From Chloroflexota bacterium (GTDB lineage Bacteria; Chloroflexota; Anaerolineae; Aggregatilineales; Phototrophicaceae), in assembly GCA_026708115.1 (NCBI GenBank), contig JAPOVL010000048.1:97172-161171 (forward strand): DNA of 64,000 nucleotides. Direction: 5' to 3'. A program made the position numbers and the translations under genes. The notes under the pieces are model-generated. The model saw only the letters and a list, made by a program, of their open reading frames with translations. It had not been told where the DNA came from and did not search any database. Every line of letters begins with the position of its first letter. Positions within the stretch are counted from its first letter, which is position 1. Positions 26,437 to 34,590 of the stretch are shown here, one piece after another.

Positions 26437-27819
26437 ATGCAAAAACGAATGGTCGAGTTCATCCGCGCTCTGCGCGCTGCCGGAGTCCGCATCTCCCTGG
26501 CGGAGAGTCAAGACGCTATGTTCGGCGTTGATCACACGGGCGTGAAGGATGTTTCCGCGTTCAAGAGCACCTTGAAAGCCACCTTGGTCAAGGACCACCG
26601 GCATCAGCCAGTCTTCGACTATTTCTTTCCACTTTTCTTCTCCAACAACAGACCTCCCTTGCAAAACATCCTCGATCAGCTGGACGAGGAACAGCAGCAA
26701 CTCTTGCAAGAGGCGATGGGTTCACTGATGGGCAACCTGGATGCCTTGCGCGACCTGTTGGAACGGCTGCTGGAAGGCCGGGACTTTAGCGAAGAAGAGT
26801 TGCAGCAACTGGGTGATGCATCGGGCCTGCTGCAGGGCGACGAGATGTATATGCGGCCCTGGTTCGAACGGCGCATGAATCGCCAAGCCGGGCTGACCCA
26901 AATGGATCGCCTGCTCGACGACATTCTGGAACAACTGGCGGCCATGGGCATGAGCGAAGAAGCGCTGAAGCAATTGGATTCGCTGCTGCGCGAGAATATG
27001 CGTGGTTTGTCCGAGCAGATTTCGCAGCATGTAGGCGCTACGCTGGCGGAACAAATGGCCGAACGCGAACCGCGCGACCAGCCCGACCTGCTGGACGTGC
27101 CGTTGCAGCGCTTGAGCAGCGCCGATATTGACGACATCCGCGAGGAGATTCGTCGCCTGGCAGCGCGCCTGCGCACCCGAGCTGCCCTGCGCCAGAAGCG
27201 CGCCAAGTCCGGCCGTTTTGATCCGCGCAAGACGATCCGCAAAAACATGCGTTATGGCGGTGTGCCGATGGAAGTGCAATTCCGCAAGCGCCACAAGAAA
27301 CCCACGCTGATTCTCATTTGCGACTTGAGCACTTCAATGCGTTATGCGGTTGAATTCTTGCTGACTATGGTTTACGAATTGAGCGACCAGGTGCGTCGCA
27401 CCCACAGCTTCATTTTCATTCATGATCTGGTCGATGTTAGCACCACGCTGGCGGAATTTCCCCCGCGGGAAGCGGTGGCTCGAATCATGACCGAAAACCC
27501 GCCGGGCTATTACAGCACCGACCTGGGCAACAGCCTTAACACCTTCAACAACGAGCATATGCATTTGGTCGACAGCCGCTCGACCATCCTCTTCTTCGGC
27601 GACGGGCGCAACAATTACAATGATCCGCGTCTCGATATCGCGCAGGATATACAGCGCAAAGGAAGGCGCTTGATCTGGTTTTGCCCCGAGCCGCGCCGTC
27701 AGTGGGGCAGCGGGGACAGCGATATGTGGGAGTACAGTATGTACGCCGACAACGTCTTTATGGTCAACAACCTGCGCGAGTTGGCGGATTCGGTGGATAG
27801 CCTCTTGGCTGACGGCTGA
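26437..27819 (+). CDS. CoxE-like VWA-domain protein
   Basis: The 460-residue protein has an N-terminal helical region starting FIRALRAAGVRISLAESQDAM, typical of CoxE/YehP-type proteins. A long Gln/Leu/Glu-rich helical region follows at about 70-225. A VWA domain follows, with the metal-site motif DLSTSMR near residue 297, FIHDLVDVSTT, and a late FFGDGRNNY. CoxE-like VWA proteins work with MoxR ATPases as chaperone pairs that mature other enzymes. The MoxR gene at 16694 is the likely partner. Confidence 0.88.
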   Translation: MQKRMVEFIRALRAAGVRISLAESQDAMFGVDHTGVKDVSAFKSTLKATLVKDHRHQPVFDYFFPLFFSNNRPPLQNILDQLDEEQQQLLQEAMGSLMGNLDALRDLLERLLEGRDFSEEELQQLGDASGLLQGDEMYMRPWFERRMNRQAGLTQMDRLLDDILEQLAAMGMSEEALKQLDSLLRENMRGLSEQISQHVGATLAEQMAEREPRDQPDLLDVPLQRLSSADIDDIREEIRRLAARLRTRAALRQKRAKSGRFDPRKTIRKNMRYGGVPMEVQFRKRHKKPTLILICDLSTSMRYAVEFLLTMVYELSDQVRRTHSFIFIHDLVDVSTTLAEFPPREAVARIMTENPPGYYSTDLGNSLNTFNNEHMHLVDSRSTILFFGDGRNNYNDPRLDIAQDIQRKGRRLIWFCPEPRRQWGSGDSDMWEYSMYADNVFMVNNLRELADSVDSLLADG

Positions 27820-27839
27820 GAACTTGCGCCGATCTATAA

Positions 27840-27968
27840 ACCCGCAGCGAGAAGGTTTGGCTGGTGCGGGTGTTCAACCGCTTGGAAGACGTGATTCCGC
27901 TGTCGACGCTGAATTGCGAACTGCCTCTAACGCAGGTCTATCATTGGATTGCAATTGAAGAGGCCTGA
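27840..27968 (+). other. Open reading frame tail without a start, unrecognised
   Basis: A 42-codon frame reads EKVWLVRVFNRLEDVIPL and ends in EEA-stop. It begins after a stop codon and has no plausible start with a ribosome-binding site. It may be the 3' remnant of a lost gene. No family was recognised. Confidence 0.2.
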
Positions 27969-27988
27969 TTAACGTCTCTAGCCACCCC

Positions 27989-29146
27989 TCACTTCAAGTC
28001 GCGCCGATGCCAATCGTCGCTGAACAGATTGAAATCCGTCTCGCGCTGTGGGAACTCGGCGATAAGTGCCTCGTCGATATCGACGCCAAGGCCCGGTTTT
28101 TCCGGCAGCGGGAAATAGCCGTCCACAACTTCCGGCATGCCCAGCCCCACCGCTTTGACCGGCGGATCGGCAAAATCGTTGAAGTACTCCTGGATCTTGA
28201 AGTTGGGCGTGGTTGCGGCCACCGCCAGCGAGGCCATGGTCGAGCAGGGTCCGCCCACGTTATGCGGCGCGACCAGCACATAATACATTTCGGCCGTGCC
28301 CGCCAGTTTCTTCATATTCATGATGCCGCCGAAGTGCGTGGTATCGGTCTGGATGATATCGGCGGCGCCCAACTCGAAAAGGTCGCGATATTCATAAGGC
28401 GTGTGGATGCGTTCGCCGGTCGCCACCGGGATGCCCAGTGCCAGCGCGACTTCCCGCACGTCACGCAGCGCGCGCAAATTCTCTGGTGGCACCGGCTCTT
28501 CCACCCAGGCGGGTCGAAACTCCGCCAGATCGCGGATGATCTCAGTCGCCGTCACCGGGTTGAAGCGGCCGTGCATCTCGATCAACAACTCGACGTCGGG
28601 TCCCACGGCATCGTAAACGGCTTCGACCAGCGCCACTGACAGCAGTTTCTCCTCGCGCGTGAATTCATAGAAGCCGCTGCCAAAGGGATCGAACTTCAGC
28701 GCGCGATAACCCTTGTCGATGACTTCTTTGGCGGCCGCGTGCCAGGCTTCTGGAGTACGCTCCACGCGGTACCAGCCGTTGGCATAGGCTTTGATCTTGT
28801 CGCGCACTGCCCCGCCCAGCAGGCGATAAACCGGCTGTCCCAGCGCCTTGCCTACGATATCCCAACAAGCGATCTCCAACAGGGCGATGCCGGTCATGGC
28901 GATCTCGCCGGCGCGACCGTAGGTCTCGCGCAGCATGCGGTAGGTCATATCTTCGGTGTTGAAGGGATCGCGCCCCAGAGCGAAATCAGGCACAGATTCG
29001 TTGAGGTAGCCGATCACCGGTCCCACGCCACCAACCGGACGCGCCTCGGCCCAGCCTACCAAACCGTCATCGGTTTCCACTTTGACGAAGAGCAGATTGC
29101 GCCAGGGCGTGCCCATCACCATGGTACTGACCTTGCTGATTCTCAT
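27989..29146 (-). CDS. Mandelate racemase/muconate lactonizing enzyme-type acid-sugar dehydratase
   Basis: The protein has 385 residues from ATG 29146 (MRISKVSTMV), with GGAGTGAG just upstream. It is an enolase-superfamily enzyme. The capping domain has GWAEARPVGG. The barrel has KFDPFG, the metal ligands Glu in LLIEMHGRF and VEEPVPPEN and in TGERIHT, and the His in PHNVGGP. This fits galactonate/arabinonate-type dehydratases that remove water from sugar acids. The neighbours (barrel protein, sulfatase, GH4 enzyme) suggest carbohydrate breakdown. The exact substrate is not predictable here. Confidence 0.9.
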   Translation of the reverse strand: MRISKVSTMVMGTPWRNLLFVKVETDDGLVGWAEARPVGGVGPVIGYLNESVPDFALGRDPFNTEDMTYRMLRETYGRAGEIAMTGIALLEIACWDIVGKALGQPVYRLLGGAVRDKIKAYANGWYRVERTPEAWHAAAKEVIDKGYRALKFDPFGSGFYEFTREEKLLSVALVEAVYDAVGPDVELLIEMHGRFNPVTATEIIRDLAEFRPAWVEEPVPPENLRALRDVREVALALGIPVATGERIHTPYEYRDLFELGAADIIQTDTTHFGGIMNMKKLAGTAEMYYVLVAPHNVGGPCSTMASLAVAATTPNFKIQEYFNDFADPPVKAVGLGMPEVVDGYFPLPEKPGLGVDIDEALIAEFPQRETDFNLFSDDWHRRDLK

Positions 29147-29173
29147 TATTCTCACTCCACTCAAGATGTGTTG

Positions 29174-29246
29174 CAGGGGCGACCCCGTGAGTTGCCCCCG
29201 TTCCGGTCAATTGCCAATTCGGGCGACTTGACAGGTCACCCCTACG
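29174..29246. repeat. Degenerate copy of the dispersed GGGGCGACCCC inverted-repeat family
   Basis: GGGGCGACCCC...GTTGCCCCC and GGGCGACTTG...CAGGTCACCCCTACG form a nested, imperfect inverted repeat between two minus-strand genes. It ends in CCCCTACG like the perfect copy at 12560. It is probably an intergenic REP-like or terminator element. Confidence 0.45.
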
Positions 29247-29322
29247 TCTACCGCAAAAGTATCGGCCGTTCTTTTCGGGCCAGGTTCTTATGCTATTGCC
29301 ATGCGGGGCTAGCTGCTAGCCC

Positions 29323-30252
29323 TTAAACTACGGGAATCCCCAGATCAGCTGCCCCGACTTCGCCCATGAGGGCGTCCGGAGCGTAGCGTTTGATGATGTT
29401 CATCACCAATGCCGCCCGATGCACGCGTTCCCGCGAAAGCTTGACCGCCGTGTCCTCTATATGAAGGCCGCTGGGATAGATATTGGGCGCGTTGCGCAAA
29501 CCCAGCTTCACATAGATCGGCGACGCGATGCGGATGAGCTCCGGCACCTCGTAATGCCGTACGAAACCGCCGAAGTCGTCCGGCGCCTCGACATAGACAT
29601 CCAGCGGCAGATCCACGACAGCACGGATGGCGGCAATCTGCGGCAGCGTCAGATCGGTCGGTACATTGTAGGTGCCGGCCCCCAGATCTTCGATCAACTT
29701 GACGGAAATCGGATTGGCAGCGCCCAACTGTACCGAGATCTTGACCACCAGATCAGCGGGCAACTCGCCGGACTTCTTCATTTCGTTGACCAGCGACAAT
29801 TGTCCCTCATCGGCCACCAGCACCGAGCGCAAGCCCAGTTCGCAGCCGCGAATGACGTCTTCGGTCGCGTAGACCACATCGTCCATGCCGCGGAGGCGCG
29901 CGCCCAGGTTCTTGCCAGCGCTGGCGCGGACTTGCGCGCTGGTGCCCCAGGCCGCCCGCGGTCCCACAAACAAGCTGACTTCGATGCCGGCCTCGGCGCC
30001 CAGCCGGCACATCTCGCGGATTTCGTCGTCAGTCAGCATCCAGATACCGCTGCCCTGCGAAACGCGATGCACCGTCAGGCCGTATTCGTCGGCGGCTTCC
30101 AGAACAGCGGCAAGCGCCTTGGGACCCTCGGTGCTGGGAATCTCGATGCGGTAAGCCGCGCCGTCGGGGAAGCGCTTTTCCGTCGAGGGCAGGTCGTAGA
30201 GATCTCCGCGCGGGTAGTTTTGACCTTGCAGGAAGTCGCGTACTTTCTTCAT
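29323..30252 (-). CDS. TIM-barrel protein resembling peptidase-U32-like enzymes
   Basis: The 309-residue protein starts at ATG 30252. It has an alternating beta-alpha pattern: RIEIPSTEGPKALAAVLEAA, then EVSLFVGPRAAW, SVLVADEGQLSLVNEM, VVKISVQLGAANPIS and LDVYVEAPDDFGGFV. This resembles U32-like barrel proteins without a clear protease signature. It lies directly upstream of the acid-sugar dehydratase on the same strand, so it probably belongs to the same catabolic unit. The function is not known. Confidence 0.6.
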   Translation of the reverse strand: MKKVRDFLQGQNYPRGDLYDLPSTEKRFPDGAAYRIEIPSTEGPKALAAVLEAADEYGLTVHRVSQGSGIWMLTDDEIREMCRLGAEAGIEVSLFVGPRAAWGTSAQVRASAGKNLGARLRGMDDVVYATEDVIRGCELGLRSVLVADEGQLSLVNEMKKSGELPADLVVKISVQLGAANPISVKLIEDLGAGTYNVPTDLTLPQIAAIRAVVDLPLDVYVEAPDDFGGFVRHYEVPELIRIASPIYVKLGLRNAPNIYPSGLHIEDTAVKLSRERVHRAALVMNIIKRYAPDALMGEVGAADLGIPVV

Positions 30253-30461
30253 TTATTACCTTTTCCGCCTATTCGTGATAGACTCTAGTCGAATGGCAGT
30301 ATACCCAATTGTAAAAGGCGCAACCACAGACTCCCGCTCCAACGGCACAATATGACAAAAACCCGCGCAGCTATCGCATCTACTTAGGATACACCCTCTG
30401 TGCAAATGCGGCTCTGTGGTACAACTTGCCTGAATTGCCAGAGGACTTGAGGTTGATAACC

Positions 30462-31817
30462 ATGCCCGATCGCCCAAACATAATCGTCTTTTTCACCGAC
30501 CAGCAGCGCTGGGATACGACTGGCGTACACGGCAATCCGCTGGATCTGACGCCCAACTTTGATCGCATGGCGCGGCAGGGCACTGATGTTCATTACGCCT
30601 TCACTTGCCAACCAGTCTGCGGGCCTGCGCGGTCCTGCTTGCAAACCGGCTTGTACGCCACCGAGACCGGCTGCTATCGCAATGACATCCCTCTGCCGGG
30701 CGACAGCAAGACCCTGGCGCATTATTTCGGCGAGGCTGGCTACTACACAGCCTATATCGGCAAATGGCACCTGGCGGACACGGGCGCGGGACCCGTGCCG
30801 CCAGAGCAGCGCGGCGGCTATGACTATTGGCTGGCCTCCAACCTGCTGGAATTCACCTCGGACGCCTACGACACGGTGATGTATGACGACGATGGCAAGG
30901 GGCATAAGCTGCCGGGCTATCGCGTCGACGCGCAGACCGATGCCATGATTCGCTATATCGACGCCCATCAAGATCGCCCCTTCTTTCTTTTCAGTTCCTT
31001 CATAGAGCCGCATCATCAGAACCATCGCAACGATTTTCCGGCGCCGCCCGGTTATGCCGCGCGCTATCGCGGACGCTGGATGCCGCCCGACTTAGCGGCG
31101 CTTGGCGGCAACGCCCACGGGCAACTGGCTGGCTACTGCGGCATGGTCAAACGCCTGGACGAAGCACTGGGCAGATTGATCGACGCGCTCATCAGCCTCG
31201 ACATGCTGGACAATACTGTTATCCTCTTCACCTCGGACCACGGCTGTCATTTCCGTACGCGCAACGCCGAGTACAAGCGCTCGCCGCATGAATCGTCGAT
31301 TCGTGTGCCGACGGCGTTTTACGGTGGCCCCTTTGTCGGCGGCGGACGGATCTCGCAATTGGTCAGCCTGATTGACCTGCCGCCGACGCTGCTGGACGCG
31401 GCCGGCATCGTAGTACCCGATCACATGAGGGGTCGTTCCATCCTGCCGCTGGTACGCGGCGACGACGTGGAATGGCCCGACGAGGTCTTCTTGCAGATGA
31501 GCGAGTCGCAACTGGGCCGGGCAATCCGCAGCAAGCGTTGGAAGTATGCGGTCAGCGCGCCCGAAAAAAGCGGTTGGGACGACGCGGGCAGCGATAGCTA
31601 TGTCGAATCGGAGCTATACGATCTGTTTGCCGATCCCGAGGAGTTACGCAACCTGGCTGGCTACGAATCGCATCGAGATCTTTGCGACGGTTTGCGCGCC
31701 CGTCTCATCAAGCGCATGATCCTGGCTGGCGAAGATGAACCGGTCATCGAACCGGCGCCGCTGCAGCCGGGCGCTGGTCAGCAGCTTGTCGTCAGCGCGG
31801 AAGAGCGCTGGCTGTAA
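30462..31817 (+). CDS. Type I sulfatase
   Basis: The protein has 451 residues from ATG 30462 (MPDRPNIIVFFTDQQRWD). The formylglycine motif C-G-P-A-R is in PVCGPARSCLQTG near residue 52, and the second signature is YIGKWHLADTG near 100. Metal ligands are in FTDQQR and LFTSDHGCHF. No signal peptide is visible, so it may act in the cytoplasm on imported sulfated sugars. It needs an anaerobic or FGE-type maturase, not seen in the window. The neighbourhood suggests sulfated-polysaccharide use. Confidence 0.93.
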   Translation: MPDRPNIIVFFTDQQRWDTTGVHGNPLDLTPNFDRMARQGTDVHYAFTCQPVCGPARSCLQTGLYATETGCYRNDIPLPGDSKTLAHYFGEAGYYTAYIGKWHLADTGAGPVPPEQRGGYDYWLASNLLEFTSDAYDTVMYDDDGKGHKLPGYRVDAQTDAMIRYIDAHQDRPFFLFSSFIEPHHQNHRNDFPAPPGYAARYRGRWMPPDLAALGGNAHGQLAGYCGMVKRLDEALGRLIDALISLDMLDNTVILFTSDHGCHFRTRNAEYKRSPHESSIRVPTAFYGGPFVGGGRISQLVSLIDLPPTLLDAAGIVVPDHMRGRSILPLVRGDDVEWPDEVFLQMSESQLGRAIRSKRWKYAVSAPEKSGWDDAGSDSYVESELYDLFADPEELRNLAGYESHRDLCDGLRARLIKRMILAGEDEPVIEPAPLQPGAGQQLVVSAEERWL

Positions 31818-31905
31818 GCTGGCAAAAGCGGCGCATGTTTACTGTGTTAACGGACGCGAGCGCGAGATTGCTCTGGTCTTCATTTGGCGTCGGGGAAGCG
31901 TAAGT

Positions 31906-31931
31906 TTCGCTTTGGCGAATCCGTGTATAAT
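31906..31931 (+). promoter_or_regulatory. Promoter with small dyad upstream of the C39-peptidase gene
   Basis: A consensus TATAAT box at 31926-31931 lies 37 bp before the ATG. A TTCGC-TTTG-GCGAA inverted repeat at 31906-31919 sits where a regulator or the -35 region would be. No good -35 hexamer is present, which suggests activator dependence. Confidence 0.5.
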
Positions 31932-31968
31932 GAGTGCGACAGGCACTTGAACTACGAGGCTTTTCACG

Positions 31969-33006
31969 ATGAAGCGAATCCATTTGCTGATCCTTTTTAC
32001 GCTTCTGGTCACCCCGTTACTGGCTTCCGCGCAAGACGAAAATGTTTTGCTTCCCTCTGTCTTTCGCATGAATAGGCTTGGGACAGAATACCAAGGTTGG
32101 AACAACTGCGGTCCCGCGACTTTGACCAATGCCTTGGTCCACTTCGGTTATGAAGATGATCAAAACCGCGCTGCCCACTGGCTAAAACCCGACGGCGAAG
32201 ACAAAAATGTCAGTCCCTGGCAAATGGTGGAATTCGTCAATACGCAAATCCCGGAGATTCCCGTCTATGGTCTACTGCGCAGCGGCGGGACGATAAACAC
32301 TTTGAAGACCTTGATGTTTAACGACTTTCCGGTGGTAATCGAAAAAGGCTACGAACCCAGCGGATATGACTGGATGGGGCACTATTTGCTCATCAGCGGC
32401 TTCGACGATCAGTCAGAAGAATTCACGACCATGGACAGCTTCAAGGGTCCGGATACGCGCTACAGTTACAAGAATATCAACAAATACTGGCAGCATTTCA
32501 ATTACACCTACATTGTTTTGTACACGGCTGATCGCGAAGGCGAGTTGATGGAACTGCTCGGCGCCGATGCCGACGAATGGCAGAATCACATCAACACGCT
32601 GGAACTGGCGCGCGCCGAGGCCATCGCCGACCCCGCGGACGCCCATGCCTGGTTCAACATGGGCAGCAATTTTGTTAGTCTGGGCATGTATGATGTGGCG
32701 GCACAGGCCTTCGATCAGGCGATTTCGCTGGGATTGCCCTGGCGCATGATGTGGTATCAGTTCGGACCATACGAGGCCTACTATCGTACCGGGCGCTTCG
32801 ACGATATGATCGCGATCGTGCGCCAGAACCAGAACGATGGCGGCGGGCATTTTGTCGAAGAGACCTGGTATTACCTGGGCATGGCCCGCGAAGGGCGCGG
32901 CGAATATGACAAGGCGCTGCAAAACTACGATACCGCGCTCAATTTCAATCCTCGTTTCACGCCCGCGCAAGAAGCAAAAGAGCGGCTAGCTGCGCAAGGT
33001 GGCTGA
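31969..33006 (+). CDS. Secreted C39-like cysteine peptidase with TPR repeats
   Basis: The 345-residue protein has a clear signal peptide (MKRIHLLILFTLLVTPLLASAQ). A Peptidase_C39_2 domain covers about residues 25-185. The catalytic Cys is in WNNCGPATLTNAL near 45 and the His in WMGHYLLISGFDD near 135, with Asp in TMDSFKG. Tetratricopeptide repeats follow at about 215-340 (AHAWFNMGSNFVSLGMYDVAAQAFDQAI and YDKALQNYDTALNFNP). It probably processes or handles exported peptides or envelope proteins. Confidence 0.88.
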   Translation: MKRIHLLILFTLLVTPLLASAQDENVLLPSVFRMNRLGTEYQGWNNCGPATLTNALVHFGYEDDQNRAAHWLKPDGEDKNVSPWQMVEFVNTQIPEIPVYGLLRSGGTINTLKTLMFNDFPVVIEKGYEPSGYDWMGHYLLISGFDDQSEEFTTMDSFKGPDTRYSYKNINKYWQHFNYTYIVLYTADREGELMELLGADADEWQNHINTLELARAEAIADPADAHAWFNMGSNFVSLGMYDVAAQAFDQAISLGLPWRMMWYQFGPYEAYYRTGRFDDMIAIVRQNQNDGGGHFVEETWYYLGMAREGRGEYDKALQNYDTALNFNPRFTPAQEAKERLAAQGG

Positions 33007-33126
33007 GCTTCAAGGCTCCGGCGTCCTCTCTCGGCTTTCTTAATAACGCAGAATTGTATTTGAGACTCGCTCACATTCCGATCCGCTGCAATGAGACAAG
33101 ACTAATTCGCTACTTTGTGATCTAAA

Positions 33127-33594
33127 TTAAGTTTGATTGAAGTTCACGTCAGCGATGTACTTGCGCGCCACAACCTGACTCCAATACAAAGCCAGGATAT
33201 AAGGCATCATCAATATAACTGCAAAGAGCTTCTCCACCGTGTTTGGAAGTCGCTCGATATTCCCCGGCAACAATTGCGCGAATGGCAAAAGAAACAACAC
33301 CGTCAATAATCCGATCACCAGCCTGGCTCGTTCGCGGTTGTGTATCTTGCGACAGAAAAGCCAGGTCACGAAAGCCGTAAACAAGCCTAGCTTCAATCCA
33401 AATATGAAGCCGAGCACTAGGAAGACGAAGGTCAATTCCAGGACGAACCTAACGAACTCCTCAAGCCCTAAGTTGTCGACGCTCCCGAATACTGGAACAG
33501 ACCCATGCGCGAGTAGCAGCAGAGGTCCCGCGAGGGTTGCATAGAGGGTCATTCGGATAAACACGTTGATATGCGGGTTGTAAGCGAGCATCAT
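33127..33594 (-). CDS. Small membrane protein, third of an overlapping paralogous trio
   Basis: The 155-residue protein has about four hydrophobic segments and ends with SQVVARKYIADVN. The same C-terminal S-Q-(I/V)-(V/A)-ARKY-(I/L) motif ends the two genes upstream. Its ATG overlaps the stop of the preceding gene by four bases, so the trio is translationally coupled. The family is not recognised. Confidence 0.75.
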   Translation of the reverse strand: MMLAYNPHINVFIRMTLYATLAGPLLLLAHGSVPVFGSVDNLGLEEFVRFVLELTFVFLVLGFIFGLKLGLFTAFVTWLFCRKIHNRERARLVIGLLTVLFLLPFAQLLPGNIERLPNTVEKLFAVILMMPYILALYWSQVVARKYIADVNFNQT

Positions 33595-34040
33595 GTTTTC
33601 CCGTGCTGCAGACTGGCGTACTGCTCGGCGAGATACTTGCGCGCGGCGATTTGGCTGATCCAGAGGGAGATGGCAGCATGAGCCGAGAACAAGAGAAGTA
33701 AGGAAAGGTCATATCTGTTAGGATAGCGCAGCCAATCATGGACAAATATCATGATTACTAATGCCGGTAGGGCAACGACGGCGAGCGCCATGGCCAGCTT
33801 GAAGCGCCGAGGATCTGGCTTGTATCCAAAGACCGCCGCGATCACGACCCCGACCACAGCGATTGCGATGCCAAATGTCAGCATGCCTCCAAGGGTAAGG
33901 GCTTGCGCAACATTTAGACTATGGTCCAAGCTACGCCCCCAAAGGAGAGAATCGACAATGCCGAGAGCGAAACTCTTCAAGGCGATGTAGGTGATCAATC
34001 GCACAAATAATCTGAACTTGGGGTTGCGCGGCAGTTTCAT
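33591..34040 (-). CDS. Small membrane protein, second of the overlapping trio
   Basis: The 149-residue protein has about four membrane segments (GGMLTFGIAIAVVGVVIAAVFGY and LAMALAVVALPALVIMIFV among them) and ends with SQIAARKYLAEQYA. It overlaps both neighbours by ATGA junctions. It is paralogous to them by topology and C-terminal motif. The function is unknown. Confidence 0.75.
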   Translation of the reverse strand: MKLPRNPKFRLFVRLITYIALKSFALGIVDSLLWGRSLDHSLNVAQALTLGGMLTFGIAIAVVGVVIAAVFGYKPDPRRFKLAMALAVVALPALVIMIFVHDWLRYPNRYDLSLLLLFSAHAAISLWISQIAARKYLAEQYASLQHGKT

Positions 34041-34558
34041 CGCGCTTTCACCTTTCGGCCTTCTGACGGGATTTCTTGTATGTACTTGCGCGCCACGATC
34101 TGACTCAGATAGATTGCGAGTACATATAGCACCAGGACCGCTACAGCTTCTGGCGATTGAACGAAATTATTGTTCAGCACTGTTGCAAGCGACCAGCTTA
34201 CGACATCCAGTGGCGAGACGAGGTAGATGCCGGCCGCGGTGATTGTGGCGGCAGCAGCCCGGAACAGCCGCGGATAAGTCATTTCGCGAAAGAAGATCAG
34301 CGCGAGTAACGCGATCATATAACCCAGCACCGGGGCGGCGAGAAAGCCGTAGCAGAATCCAATGCCGCCGCCAAAAAAGGCAGCAAACGCGAACTGCGCC
34401 AGGTAATCGTCCCAACTCGGGTCTATCGGCGCGATATGCTCTAGGAAACCCAAGCCGTACATGAACCCGCCAAGGGTGCTGATCGCCATGCCGTAGAGGC
34501 TCATGCGCAACACGATCATTGCCCGGGGGCCAATTGTCTTCAACAGGGCCGTCATCAT
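34037..34558 (-). CDS. Small membrane protein, first of the overlapping trio
   Basis: The 173-residue protein has about four membrane segments (AAFFGGGIGFCYGFLAAPVLGYMIALLALIFF region) and the C-terminal SQIVARKYIQEI motif shared with the next two genes. It is the promoter-proximal gene of the three. The GH4 gene lies upstream on the same strand, with only 32 bp between the GH4 stop and this start. The family is not recognised. Confidence 0.75.
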   Translation of the reverse strand: MMTALLKTIGPRAMIVLRMSLYGMAISTLGGFMYGLGFLEHIAPIDPSWDDYLAQFAFAAFFGGGIGFCYGFLAAPVLGYMIALLALIFFREMTYPRLFRAAAATITAAGIYLVSPLDVVSWSLATVLNNNFVQSPEAVAVLVLYVLAIYLSQIVARKYIQEIPSEGRKVKAR

Positions 34559-34590
34559 ACGCTTTGCTCCCGCAACCTAAAACCGAAATG

